In this document: piece after piece, positions 14,309 through 20,120 of the stretch | How the letters are laid out: each line of letters opens with the position of its first letter | Position numbering within the stretch: position 1 is the first letter of the stretch | Virus record (IMG/VR): IMGVR_UViG_3300034118_000179 | Coordinates: 1-20,435 of that record | DNA length: 20,435 nt | Source of the DNA: a virus | Reading direction: 5' to 3' (one strand) | Made by a program: the position numbers and the translations under genes | Notes under the pieces: model-generated | What the model was told of the DNA's origin: nothing | Database searches by the model: none | Seen by the model: the letters and a program-made list of their open reading frames with translations, nothing else

Positions 14309-14790
14309 AGCGTGGCCTTTGCAAATTCACCAAAATGTTTTTTTGACCCCAAAACATAAGCGGCGTGCGCGTCTTCTTTTGTTTTATGAGAGCCAAGTGA
14401 AATGTGCTTGCCGTTGACCATGATGGCAGACGCCCATTTTTTCGTGTCTTTTCTGAAAGTCACGCCCTTGTAGCCGCTTGTGTTGCTTGACTTCATGGCG
14501 CTGTTGGCCATGTTTTGACTTTGGGTGGCTGCTCTAAGATTTTCAATCTTGTTGTTGGTTGAGTCACCATCTTTGTGGTCAATGTAGTCAGGCAAAAAAC
14601 CATGATGCAACAAAAAAATAATGTGGTGCAAGTACATCGTTTTTTTGTTGATGCTAATTTTCCAGTATGGCCGACCGTTGCAAGCGGTAAGCCACCCAGC
14701 AGCCGTGCCAATTTTTTCGCCCCCACGGTTTGTTGTTCTGTACAGAACGCCGTTCTCGTAACGAAAATTTTCCTGAATGAAATTGATCAT
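14305..14790 (-). CDS. HNH homing-type endonuclease with AP2 DNA-binding domain
   Basis: A 161-aa protein from ATG 14790 (MINFIQENFRYENGVLYRTT), with GAGG 6-7 nt upstream. The HNH core spans residues about 53-95: LHHIIFLLHHGFLPDYIDHK then DGDSTNNKIENLRAATQSQN, with H55/H56, H72 and N84 as likely catalytic or metal ligands. Residues about 106-155 form an AP2-type fold (SGYKGVTFRKDTKKWASAIM ... HISLGSHKTKEDAHAAYVLG). This pairing is typical of free-standing mobile phage endonucleases. It is separated from the gene before it by 98 bp with a terminator-like structure, and overlaps the gene after it by 4 bp. Base composition looks more A/T-rich than its neighbours, in keeping with acquisition. Confidence 0.88.
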   Translation of the reverse strand: MINFIQENFRYENGVLYRTTNRGGEKIGTAAGWLTACNGRPYWKISINKKTMYLHHIIFLLHHGFLPDYIDHKDGDSTNNKIENLRAATQSQNMANSAMKSSNTSGYKGVTFRKDTKKWASAIMVNGKHISLGSHKTKEDAHAAYVLGSKKHFGEFAKATL

Positions 14791-14828
14791 GTCGCACCTC
14801 ATCATTGGTGGAAGCATCACAAGAAGAA

Positions 14829-14880
14829 AAACGGCAGGGCGGTGATGAATCGCCTTTTCCCCCGCTAAAGGTAGCCGTTT
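14829..14880 (-). terminator. Terminator-like structure before the AP2-HNH gene
   Basis: In minus-strand RNA, AAACGGC (14880-14874) pairs with GCCGTTT (14835-14829) and is followed by a T-rich run (TTTTTCTTCTT). An inner GGCG/CGCC pairing lies at 14838-14854. It fills the gap between the 114-aa gene and the endonuclease gene and could insulate the latter. The long loop makes it a weak prediction. Confidence 0.4.
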
Positions 14881-14888
14881 CCACAATT

Positions 14889-15233
14889 TTACATGGTCGC
14901 CTTGACAATCCCTCGGTTGCTTGCTTCTTGTGTTCTCCAGCACTCTATCCTCGCCTGGGCAGCTATCAGCATCCACCTAAGCTCCTCGCGCACCTCCACG
15001 GCCTGCTGGAGGGCGAGCAAATGCTGCTTGTAGGGGTGGCTGGCATACGCCTCCCTCTCCTGCATGGCGGCGGTCTTGTGGCCAAGCGTCTCGGCCTCAA
15101 TCATCTGCTCGGCCTTGATGGTCTTGCGCAACTCCTCCATGTAGACCTTGTTGGCCTCGGCCTGGGCATACGCCCTGGACTTGGCAATCATGAAGTCCAC
15201 CGCCGCCTGGGGGTCAATCAGTTTTTCTGTCAT
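14889..15233 (-). CDS. Conserved phage protein of the recombination/replication region
   Basis: A 114-aa protein from ATG 15233 (MTEKLIDPQAAVDFMIAKSR). GGAG lies 6 nt upstream; a TTG four codons earlier is less likely. It is almost wholly helical, with EANKVYMEELRKTIKAEQMI, then QEREAYASHPYKQHLLALQQ and RWMLIAAQARIECWRTQEAS. I know this layout from uncharacterised Burkholderia-type phage proteins that sit close to recombination genes. It overlaps the preceding small gene by 20 bp. No motif reveals an activity. Confidence 0.75.
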   Translation of the reverse strand: MTEKLIDPQAAVDFMIAKSRAYAQAEANKVYMEELRKTIKAEQMIEAETLGHKTAAMQEREAYASHPYKQHLLALQQAVEVREELRWMLIAAQARIECWRTQEASNRGIVKATM

Positions 15234-15384
15234 CTTGCTCTCCAATGAAATTCTGGCGCTCCCACATCATCTGGCTGGCCAGGACGTAGGCATGCTCTGC
15301 TAAGTTTTTTGACTTGCCGTTTGCAGCCAGTCCAACGCTGATGAACATGGCAAACAGGTCAATCAGTTGCGGTTCTTGTTTCAT
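15214..15384 (-). CDS. 56-aa phage protein (missed by simple ORF cut-offs)
   Basis: ATG 15384 overlaps the preceding stop as ATGA, and GGAGG stands just upstream (TGGAGGACGC). The peptide is MKQEPQLIDLFAMFISVGLA followed by ANGKSKNLAEHAYVLASQMM and WERQNFIGEQDDRKTD, mainly helical. The next gene starts inside its last 20 bp. Tight packing and a good ribosome binding site make it credible. Function unknown. Confidence 0.62.
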   Translation of the reverse strand: MKQEPQLIDLFAMFISVGLAANGKSKNLAEHAYVLASQMMWERQNFIGEQDDRKTD

Positions 15385-15584
15385 GCGTCCTCCATGAACA
15401 GTGGGTCACCCGCTTCAAACGGGAAGTACGCGCCCCAGGCCACAACCTGCTGCACGTCCATGTGCTCAAGAAAACCATCCACAACGCTGATGCGGTACTC
15501 AGTGTCACCGTCATCCGTCAGCACCTTAGCAATCCCCACCTTGCCCTTGTTGCCGGTAAACCATTTGACTTTTTGCGCTTTCAT
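15381..15584 (-). CDS. 67-aa phage protein, unknown
   Basis: ATG 15584 overlaps the RusA stop by ATGA. A basic beta-rich start (MKAQKVKWFTGNKGKVGIAK) leads to DDGDTEYRISVVDGFLEHMD and an acidic C-terminus (FEAGDPLFMEDA). The strand-rich layout suggests a small beta barrel. I do not recognise a named family. Confidence 0.62.
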   Translation of the reverse strand: MKAQKVKWFTGNKGKVGIAKVLTDDGDTEYRISVVDGFLEHMDVQQVVAWGAYFPFEAGDPLFMEDA

Positions 15585-15952
15585 AGTTCCCTCACATGCA
15601 CTTTGATCATCCCGCCGATGGTGTCGGCCCAGTAAATTCTGAGGTCAACAATGTTGCTGTCGTCTTCCCAGACCCCTGCGTGAGTGCAGCCATCAAGCGC
15701 CGCCTTCAGCAGGTTGTCGAGGTCTCGCTTGCGCTTGTCCGGACGGTATGCCTCAATCTCCACCACCAGCTTGCCCTGGTAGCCTTTTAAGCCGCCTTGC
15801 AGCATGACCTGTTCAATGACCGCCTTGCGGTATTCCCGCCCCTTGGCACTGATGATCATGCGACCCTTAAAGGTTCGCCAGTAGGTGTTCATGCTGGGCG
15901 GCCAGGGCAGCGTCAAGGTGACGCCGTTCATGAACATGGTGATGTCGCTCAT
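15581..15952 (-). CDS. rusA: RusA-family Holliday junction resolvase
   Basis: A 123-aa protein from ATG 15952, which overlaps the previous stop by ATGA; a longer frame from 16012 is not needed. RusA cuts four-way DNA junctions symmetrically, resolving recombination intermediates before packaging. The diagnostic LPWPPSMNTYWR is at residues 15-26, ISAKGREYRKAV at 34-45, the catalytic acidic motif RDLDN at 76-80, and THAGVWEDDSNI at 90-101 with further acidic residues. Length matches E. coli RusA (about 120 aa). Neighbours are replication proteins and a Ref-like nuclease, consistent with a recombination block. Confidence 0.93.
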   Translation of the reverse strand: MSDITMFMNGVTLTLPWPPSMNTYWRTFKGRMIISAKGREYRKAVIEQVMLQGGLKGYQGKLVVEIEAYRPDKRKRDLDNLLKAALDGCTHAGVWEDDSNIVDLRIYWADTIGGMIKVHVREL

Positions 15953-16209
15953 TGATGCTGTACCGGTATGCGGCTCATCACCGCTTGGGCTGCATTGCGC
16001 ATGGCCGTACAAACCTCACCCTCATCCTCAGCGTCAGCCATGTCCATCAGCATCTGGGCACAGGCCCTGCGCTCCAAGAACATGGCCTGCTTCGTGGTCT
16101 GGATGGCCACGGCCATGATCTCCGCCTTGGCCTCAGACAATGCTTTGTCAAACTCAAGCTGCGTGAACAGGGTCTGACCCTGCGAAAAGACGTTTTTCTC
16201 AAAGCTCAT
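15949..16209 (-). CDS. Small phage protein with ERRACA motif
   Basis: An 86-aa protein, ATG 16209, starting directly after the preceding TAA, with GGAG upstream. Helical throughout (LEFDKALSEAKAEIMAVAIQ, then LERRACAQMLMDMADAEDEG). The RRACA...A...AVMSRI tail resembles the EREACA...AIRARG tail of the 118-aa protein at 9717-10073, suggesting that the two share a module. Function unknown. Confidence 0.66.
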   Translation of the reverse strand: MSFEKNVFSQGQTLFTQLEFDKALSEAKAEIMAVAIQTTKQAMFLERRACAQMLMDMADAEDEGEVCTAMRNAAQAVMSRIPVQHQ

Positions 16210-16443
16210 TTAATTTCTCCATTTGTTGTTTCCAATCTCCGTCTGCGCCTCGGTTTCCAAGGCCCCACTGGACTCGAACATCTCTCTCAAGAGGTGAGCC
16301 GGGATGAAGTTCATTCCAGCCCTTGTGACGACGGCCAGTGTGGTCAGTGTGACCAGTGAGCCATCGGTGTGCTGCATCGCGATCTTGTATCCGTCGTCTG
16401 ATGACCCATCGAACGAGACAACGATACATATGCTCCTGCTCAT
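16210..16443 (-). CDS. 77-aa phage protein, unknown
   Basis: ATG 16443 lies immediately after the helicase stop. An overlapping frame with a TTG start (16199-16447) is rejected because its composition is Arg/His/Trp-heavy and it lacks an ATG. The chosen frame has alternating strand and helix segments (ICIVVSFDGSSDDGYKIAMQ, then LVTLTTLAVVTRAGMNFIPA). No recognised domain; the ribosome binding site is weak (GGGG). Confidence 0.55.
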   Translation of the reverse strand: MSRSICIVVSFDGSSDDGYKIAMQHTDGSLVTLTTLAVVTRAGMNFIPAHLLREMFESSGALETEAQTEIGNNKWRN

Positions 16444-17454
16444 TCAAAATGAACCCCGCTGATCAAAAGACATCGGCATGCCGCCAACCTCATCAACGAA
16501 CTGTTGGGACTCCCTGTTAAACCAGAGGGAGTACCACTCCTCAGCCTCCCCGTTGCGCTGCTTCTCGCACATCAGCAAAGCGTCGGGTTTCTTGTGGTCA
16601 GGGATCTGCCCGTTTTGGATGTCGTGCTCCTTCTTTTTGTTGCGCCACATCAGCAGCACGTTGTCCACTTGGTCAGCAATCGCACCAGACCCCTTGATGT
16701 CGGTCTTGCTTGGCTGCATCTCTTCGCTGCCCAGCTTGCGGATGTGGTGGATTAGATGAATGTGGATGTTGTGGTCACGGGCTAGGGCGGTCAACTCATC
16801 AACAAAAGTCTTCTGAGCGTTGTAGTCGTCCTCGCCGGTCACGCACTTCATGAGGGAGTCGATGAAGACATGCTGCACGCCCAACTCAATTGCGCAGTAA
16901 CGGGCCATGGCAATCACTTGCTGGCTTGACGTAGTGCCCTGTTGGTCATACAGCCATAGGCCCTGCTCTGAGTAGTCAATGAACCGTGTCAGCAAGCGGC
17001 CAATGTAGGTGGCCTTGTCGGTGTAGCGAGGCACATCAATGTCCTCCCCGGCAAACTGCCTCAGCATCCGGTACAGCGTGCGCTTGGGCTTCATCTCAAA
17101 GCTGGCAATGCACACCCGCTGCTTTTGCTTGATCAGGCCCAGAGCAATCTGCCCGGTCACCAGGGACTTGCCACCGCCATTGCTGCCAGCGTAGAGGGTC
17201 ACCTCGCCTGGGCGAAACCTGAAGGTCGAGTGAGTCTTTGCCCAGGGCATGGTGCTGCTCAGATCCTTTTCAGGTGGGTTCACTAGATCATTCTTGATCT
17301 CGTCCAGCCAGACCGATGCCTCATGCACCTTGTGGGTCACGTCATTGGCCTTGAGGTACTTTTCCATGTCAATGTCCTGGGACTTGATCAGCCTGACCTT
17401 GCGGGCCTGATCAAGGTCTCTGGCCCTTTGCTCAATTGCGCTCACGTTAGACAT
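16444..17454 (-). CDS. DnaB/RepA-type replicative helicase
   Basis: A 336-aa RecA-fold ATPase that would unwind DNA at the phage fork. Walker A GSNGGGKS is at residues 90-97, Walker B HVFIDS at 195-200, the HLIHHIRK segment at about 238-245, and KGSGAIADQVDNVLLMWR (motif H4 type) downstream. It lacks the DnaB N-terminal domain; the roughly 80 residues before the ATPase core are charged and helical. It overlaps the CHC2 protein by 8 bp, so a primase-like zinc finger and a helicase are made as separate coupled proteins, an arrangement comparable to a split T7 gp4. Confidence 0.9.
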   Translation of the reverse strand: MSNVSAIEQRARDLDQARKVRLIKSQDIDMEKYLKANDVTHKVHEASVWLDEIKNDLVNPPEKDLSSTMPWAKTHSTFRFRPGEVTLYAGSNGGGKSLVTGQIALGLIKQKQRVCIASFEMKPKRTLYRMLRQFAGEDIDVPRYTDKATYIGRLLTRFIDYSEQGLWLYDQQGTTSSQQVIAMARYCAIELGVQHVFIDSLMKCVTGEDDYNAQKTFVDELTALARDHNIHIHLIHHIRKLGSEEMQPSKTDIKGSGAIADQVDNVLLMWRNKKKEHDIQNGQIPDHKKPDALLMCEKQRNGEAEEWYSLWFNRESQQFVDEVGGMPMSFDQRGSF

Positions 17455-17875
17455 TTGCGTACCTCACTGCCTCGTCGATTCGTTGGTAAGCCGTCAGCAT
17501 CCGCTCACGGGTCTCTTCAGTTGGCAACTTGCCATGAGCTATGTCGTAGGCCACGATCTGCACAATCAAAGCCTCAAAGTGGATGATGCGCATCAGGTCG
17601 CTGGCAAAGAACGCAGGCTTCATGCTGGGCTTGCTGACAACATCTCGGCGCTTGTCACCAGCCGGGAACAGATCGCTCATGTCCATGCCGATAGAGGCCA
17701 GCACGTCCGATGTAGAGCAGCCGCCAAAGCAGTGCAGCAGCACCCGTCCGTCCTCACCCTCACGAACAGCCAAGGACGGACTCTTGTCCTCATGGGCTGG
17801 GCATCTGGCAGTCCAAGCACCGTTGCGGCCCTTGACCACTTGCAGGCGCGAGATCAAGTTTTCGACCGGGGTCAT
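17447..17875 (-). CDS. CHC2 zinc-finger protein (primase zinc-binding domain only)
   Basis: A 142-aa protein. Residues 22-70 (WTARCPAHEDKSPSLAVREG ... RVLLHCFGGCSTSDVLASIG ... MDMSDLFPAG) are a clear CHC2 primase zinc finger with C25, H28, C49 and C53. The rest is helical with no TOPRIM catalytic domain. It could read template sequence for a primase supplied elsewhere, or act with the adjoining helicase. The missing catalytic part is unusual, but it is a complete ORF with ATG 17875 and coupled neighbours, so it is not obviously a frameshifted remnant. Confidence 0.88.
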   Translation of the reverse strand: MTPVENLISRLQVVKGRNGAWTARCPAHEDKSPSLAVREGEDGRVLLHCFGGCSTSDVLASIGMDMSDLFPAGDKRRDVVSKPSMKPAFFASDLMRIIHFEALIVQIVAYDIAHGKLPTEETRERMLTAYQRIDEAVRYANV

Positions 17876-18108
17876 TGCTCCCTCGCTTTCAGCATGGCGT
17901 CAGCCATAGCGTAGGAGCGTTCGGCGGCCCATTGCAAAAATGTCTCATGCTGATAAGCGTGTTCCACCCATCCTTCTTCAAACTCGGACATTGTTTTCTG
18001 CATCGCTTTTGCGGCGAAGTAATCCCTAAGCGTCATGCCCGCTGTCACCGGCTCATGCAGGTGCTCGATAACGTGAGGGAAGGCAAAGCCACCAGTGTCT
18101 TTCGTCAT
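17872..18108 (-). CDS. Conserved small phage protein (TLRDYFAAKA type)
   Basis: A 78-aa protein, ATG 18108, overlapping the upstream stop by ATGA. TGGFAFPHV...AGMTLRDYFAAKAMQ...RSYAMADAMLKAREQ is the signature of a small protein found in very many proteobacterial phages and prophages, usually in replication or accessory regions. Its function is unknown to me. Confidence 0.8.
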   Translation of the reverse strand: MTKDTGGFAFPHVIEHLHEPVTAGMTLRDYFAAKAMQKTMSEFEEGWVEHAYQHETFLQWAAERSYAMADAMLKAREQ

Positions 18109-18770
18109 ATCACTCTCCTGTTGAAAATGGAACCGTTAACCGAATCGGTTTCTGAGTCGTCCTCCCACCTCTTTTGATTCAAGAACGTAAGTGGGGCAGG
18201 ATCAAAGCCCGTTAACCACTGCTCAGAGGCCCTTAAACGGGTCACAGAGGCGATTATTTTGTCGGCGAAGGGGTCTAGTGCTTGACGCTTCCATTTCGCC
18301 TCACAGGCCGTTTTAGCGACTTTGCGTTTTGATGGTGGCCATGCTGACCAAAAGTCGTTAAAGCGTGACGTTGTCGGTGCAACCGACGATATGGTATTTA
18401 TATCTTTATCTTCTTCTTTTAGGGTTAACTTTGGGTTTCGCTTCGTAACCGATTCGGTTTTCTTGGGTCTGCCACCCATCTTCCCCAGAGAGCGGTTGGT
18501 CTCAACCTGCTTGTTGTAACGTGCGATTTCAGCATCGCAACGACTGTTGAAATAGCCCTCATCAGTCCTTTCGAAGAACTCTCCAAGCACTGTTTCAACG
18601 ATGTCAAGGTCGATTCGGATTTTCCTGGAAACCGATTCGGTATTGAGTGGGATTTGCTTTTCGCTGATGTAGTACAAATCCAAAAGACGGCGGTAAGCCA
18701 AGTCTTCTGCATCGGAGAGATGCGTGGTGTGGGTGATGTAGTCACCAAGATGGAATTTGTACCAAATCAC
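18105..18770 (-). CDS. DUF1376 (YdaU-like) phage replication protein
   Basis: A 221-aa protein starting at GTG 18770, overlapping the repressor stop by GTGA and preceded by GGGGA. The N-terminal IWYKFHLGDYITHTTHLSDA followed by EDLAYRRLLDLYYISEKQIP is DUF1376. A charged linker (NPKLTLKEEDKDINT) follows, then a C-terminal segment (FNDFWSAWPPSKRKVAKTAC, LTFLNQKRWEDD) shared with primosome or replication-initiation proteins. The gene contains three copies of the 13-bp palindrome, a second inverted repeat and an A/T-rich stretch, so it may carry the origin as lambda O does. Role in initiation is inference. Confidence 0.83.
   Translation of the reverse strand: MIWYKFHLGDYITHTTHLSDAEDLAYRRLLDLYYISEKQIPLNTESVSRKIRIDLDIVETVLGEFFERTDEGYFNSRCDAEIARYNKQVETNRSLGKMGGRPKKTESVTKRNPKLTLKEEDKDINTISSVAPTTSRFNDFWSAWPPSKRKVAKTACEAKWKRQALDPFADKIIASVTRLRASEQWLTGFDPAPLTFLNQKRWEDDSETDSVNGSIFNRRVI
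18138..18150. repeat. 13-bp palindrome copy, AACCGAATCGGTT
   Basis: Perfect copy near the 3' end of the DUF1376 gene; read on the coding strand it gives the residues T-D-S-V. Confidence 0.7.
18373..18459. other. Candidate replication origin inside the DUF1376 gene
   Basis: An inverted repeat GTCGGT-GCA-ACCGAC (18373-18387) is followed by an A/T-rich stretch (about 18389-18421, encoding the charged linker), then a perfect 13-bp palindrome (18447-18459). Further copies at 18138 and 18630 flank it. Iterons plus an A/T-rich region within the linker of an initiator gene is the lambda-type arrangement. No direct evidence of activity. Confidence 0.35.
18447..18459. repeat. 13-bp palindrome copy, AACCGATTCGGTT
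   Basis: Perfect copy in the linker part of the DUF1376 gene (coding T-E-S-V), next to the A/T-rich stretch. Confidence 0.7.
18630..18642. repeat. 13-bp palindrome copy, AACCGATTCGGTA
   Basis: Copy with one mismatch in the last base, in the DUF1376-domain part of the gene (coding T-E-S-V). Confidence 0.6.
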
Positions 18771-18976
18771 TTTAAGTCCCCGAAGATGTCAGGTCTGAGG
18801 GTTGCACGCTTCACCTGACCCTTGGTGTAGCGCTCGATGGCCCCGCACAACTCAGGGGAGGCCAATTCCCTCCCTGAGATGACGAGGCTCATCCACGTTT
18901 TGCTCACGCCGATCTTGTTGGCCATTGCCAACTTTGCTCCTCGTGGCTTGTCTTCAAAAAACTCTGTCAGTGTCAT
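18767..18976 (-). CDS. YdaS/Cro-like DNA-binding repressor
   Basis: A 69-aa protein, ATG 18976, with AAGGAG 5 nt upstream. The helix-turn-helix lies at residues about 13-36 (GAKLAMANKIGVSKTWMSLV), and the C-terminal AIERYTKGQVKRATLRPDIF matches the YdaS family of Cro-like regulators. It is the first gene of the leftward operon and faces a divergent rightward operon across an inverted repeat, the usual layout for a Cro/CI-type switch. It probably binds the operator at 19044-19082 and tunes both promoters. No partner repressor is visible in the window. Confidence 0.85.
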   Translation of the reverse strand: MTLTEFFEDKPRGAKLAMANKIGVSKTWMSLVISGRELASPELCGAIERYTKGQVKRATLRPDIFGDLK

Positions 18977-19002
18977 CCGATCTCCTTGGTTGGTTTAAGC
19001 AC

Positions 19003-19030
19003 ATCATACACCAGAAAAAAAGATGCACAA
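19003..19030 (-). promoter_or_regulatory. Predicted leftward promoter for repressor/replication operon
   Basis: On the minus strand, TTGTGC (19030-19025) and TATGAT (19008-19003) are separated by 16 bp; the -10 matches the consensus at 5 of 6 positions. It lies 27 bp before the repressor start codon and just beside the operator repeat. Confidence 0.5.
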
Positions 19031-19035
19031 GGGGC

Positions 19036-19064
19036 TTGTATGCTCAAGTTAAATTTGATACAGT
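19036..19064 (+). promoter_or_regulatory. Predicted rightward early promoter
   Basis: TTGTAT (19036-19041) and TACAGT (19059-19064) are separated by 17 bp. The spacer includes the left arm of the operator repeat, so a bound repressor would block it. The predicted start near 19071 gives a short leader with GAAGG before the ATG at 19092. Confidence 0.5.
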
Positions 19065-19082
19065 AGCGTCACTTTAACTTGA
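19044..19082. promoter_or_regulatory. Operator candidate: 10-bp inverted repeat in the switch region
   Basis: TCAAGTTAAA (19044-19053) and TTTAACTTGA (19073-19082) are perfect inverted copies separated by 19 bp. They overlap the rightward -35/-10 spacer and lie upstream of the leftward promoter. This is the expected place for Cro/YdaS binding. Confidence 0.6.
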
Positions 19083-19091
19083 AGGCACATT

Positions 19092-19196
19092 ATGAGTGGC
19101 TTTTTTACAGCGATTGTTCGGTTCTTGCTTGGGAGGGGGAGCGGCATCTGGTTCTTCCTCTTGTTGGCCTTTGGCTACTTCATGGCGAAGGACTGA
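19092..19196 (+). CDS. 34-aa single-span membrane peptide
   Basis: ATG 19092, with GAAGG 6 nt upstream. The peptide MSGFFTAIVRFLLGRG followed by SGIWFFLLLAFGYFMAKD has a hydrophobic segment at residues about 18-31 and a positively charged start, so it is probably an inner-membrane peptide. It is the first gene of the rightward early operon; such early peptides can act in exclusion or host takeover, but nothing here shows which. It ends 1 bp before the next ATG and supplies that gene's ribosome binding site (GAAGGA). Confidence 0.6.
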   Translation: MSGFFTAIVRFLLGRGSGIWFFLLLAFGYFMAKD

Positions 19197-19197
19197 C

Positions 19198-19365
19198 ATG
19201 GGCGGCGAAGCACAACAACTGATGCTGGAGCGAATGCAAATGCTTGAGGAGGCCCTTCGCCGGGCCATCGCAGGCGTTGCTACCACCGACGACTGGGAGA
19301 TGATTTGCATGGAATGCGGCATGCCCAGGTCGTCTATTTTTGAAACTGACAGGAGCGAAAAATGA
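19198..19365 (+). CDS. 55-aa protein, unknown
   Basis: ATG 19198 (MGGEAQQLMLERMQMLEEAL) follows AAGGA 6 nt upstream; the longer frame from 19096 overlaps the membrane peptide in another frame and has no ribosome binding site. The N-terminal half is a strong helix, then DDWEMICMECGMP with C-x2-C. The stop overlaps the next start as ATGA. Function unknown. Confidence 0.6.
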   Translation: MGGEAQQLMLERMQMLEEALRRAIAGVATTDDWEMICMECGMPRSSIFETDRSEK

Positions 19366-20015
19366 GTTTGACAGCGAGAGACAGCGGCGGCGGCAGCTTT
19401 ACGCCCGTGGCCCCAGGCATGCACCTTGCCCGGTGCTACCGCATCGTAGACATTGGCACACAGAAGACTGAGTACCAAGGACAGATCAAGCACCAGCAAA
19501 AGGTGATGATGCAGTTTGAGGTTCACGGTGAGGACGACAACGGCAACCCGATGGTCACCAGCAAGGGTGAACCTTTGTCCATCAGTAAGAACTTCACTTT
19601 GTCACTGAGCGAAAACGCCACCCTGCGCAAAGATCTTCAGGCTTGGCGTGGCCGTCAGTTCACACCTGAAGAGCTTCGTGGCTTTGAGTTGAAGAACGTG
19701 CTGGGCGCTTGGTGCATGTTGACTGTGGCTAAGGCCATTGGCAACAACGGCAAGGAGTACACCAACATCATCTCAATCAACCCGGTTCCTGTGGCGATTA
19801 AGAAGGCTGGCCTTCCGGAGGGCTTCAACAAGATGTCCATGTTCGTGATCGACAACCCAGACATGGAGTTGTTTGAGACCTTCGGTAGCAGCCTCAAGGA
19901 GAAGATCCAGGCTACACCTGAGTGGCGTGCCCGTAACGCTGGTCAGCCCGTCAGCAAGCCTGCCCCATCAGGGTCTGGGTTTGATGACATGGAGGATGAC
20001 ATACCTTTTAATTAG
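19362..20015 (+). CDS. Phage single-stranded DNA-binding-like protein
   Basis: A 217-aa protein. The C-terminus is a Pro/Gly/Ser-rich linker (PVSKPAPSGSGFDD) ending in DDMEDDIPFN, close to the bacterial SSB tail DFDDDIPF that recruits partner proteins. The preceding roughly 190 residues have strand-rich segments (HLARCYRIVDIGTQKTEYQG, KVMMQFEVHGEDD, YTNIISINPVPV) and a helical TLRKDLQAWRGRQFTPEELR section. I know related phage proteins annotated as ssDNA-binding or recombination-associated. It would coat DNA during replication with the helicase and recombination genes across the switch. The tail here has one extra residue (N) after the Phe. Confidence 0.75.
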   Translation: MSLTARDSGGGSFTPVAPGMHLARCYRIVDIGTQKTEYQGQIKHQQKVMMQFEVHGEDDNGNPMVTSKGEPLSISKNFTLSLSENATLRKDLQAWRGRQFTPEELRGFELKNVLGAWCMLTVAKAIGNNGKEYTNIISINPVPVAIKKAGLPEGFNKMSMFVIDNPDMELFETFGSSLKEKIQATPEWRARNAGQPVSKPAPSGSGFDDMEDDIPFN

Positions 20016-20027
20016 AACGGGCCTGTA

Positions 20028-20120
20028 ATGGTTGCTCCAAAGTCACTGGAGTTCAACATGGTTCGTTCTAAAACTTCTAAGTGCAACGCCGCTGCCACAA
20101 GCAGCGGCACAAAGAATTAA
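20028..20120 (+). CDS. Possible 30-aa micro-ORF
   Basis: The frame from ATG 20028 gives MVAPKSLEFNMVRSKTSKCN followed by AAATSSGTKN. A second ATG at 20058 has GGAG 7-8 nt upstream and would give 20 residues. It lies in the 127-bp gap after the SSB-like gene and contains the strong hairpin at 20088-20108, so the sequence may instead be kept for RNA structure. Low confidence. Confidence 0.25.
   Translation: MVAPKSLEFNMVRSKTSKCNAAATSSGTKN
20088..20108 (+). other. 8-bp perfect hairpin after the SSB-like gene
   Basis: GCCGCTGC (20088-20095) pairs with GCAGCGGC (20101-20108) around CACAA. There is no T-run downstream, so it is not a classical terminator. It could attenuate transcription or protect the 3' end of the upstream message. 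Confidence 0.55.

Noticed and set aside
15596-15790. Plus-strand frames opposite rusA
   Set aside because: They mirror a well-supported RusA gene and have no ribosome binding sites or domain patterns.
16199-16447. Alternative 82-aa frame overlapping the 77-aa gene
   Set aside because: TTG start, Arg/His/Trp-rich unnatural composition; the overlapping frame has ATG directly after the helicase stop and better composition.
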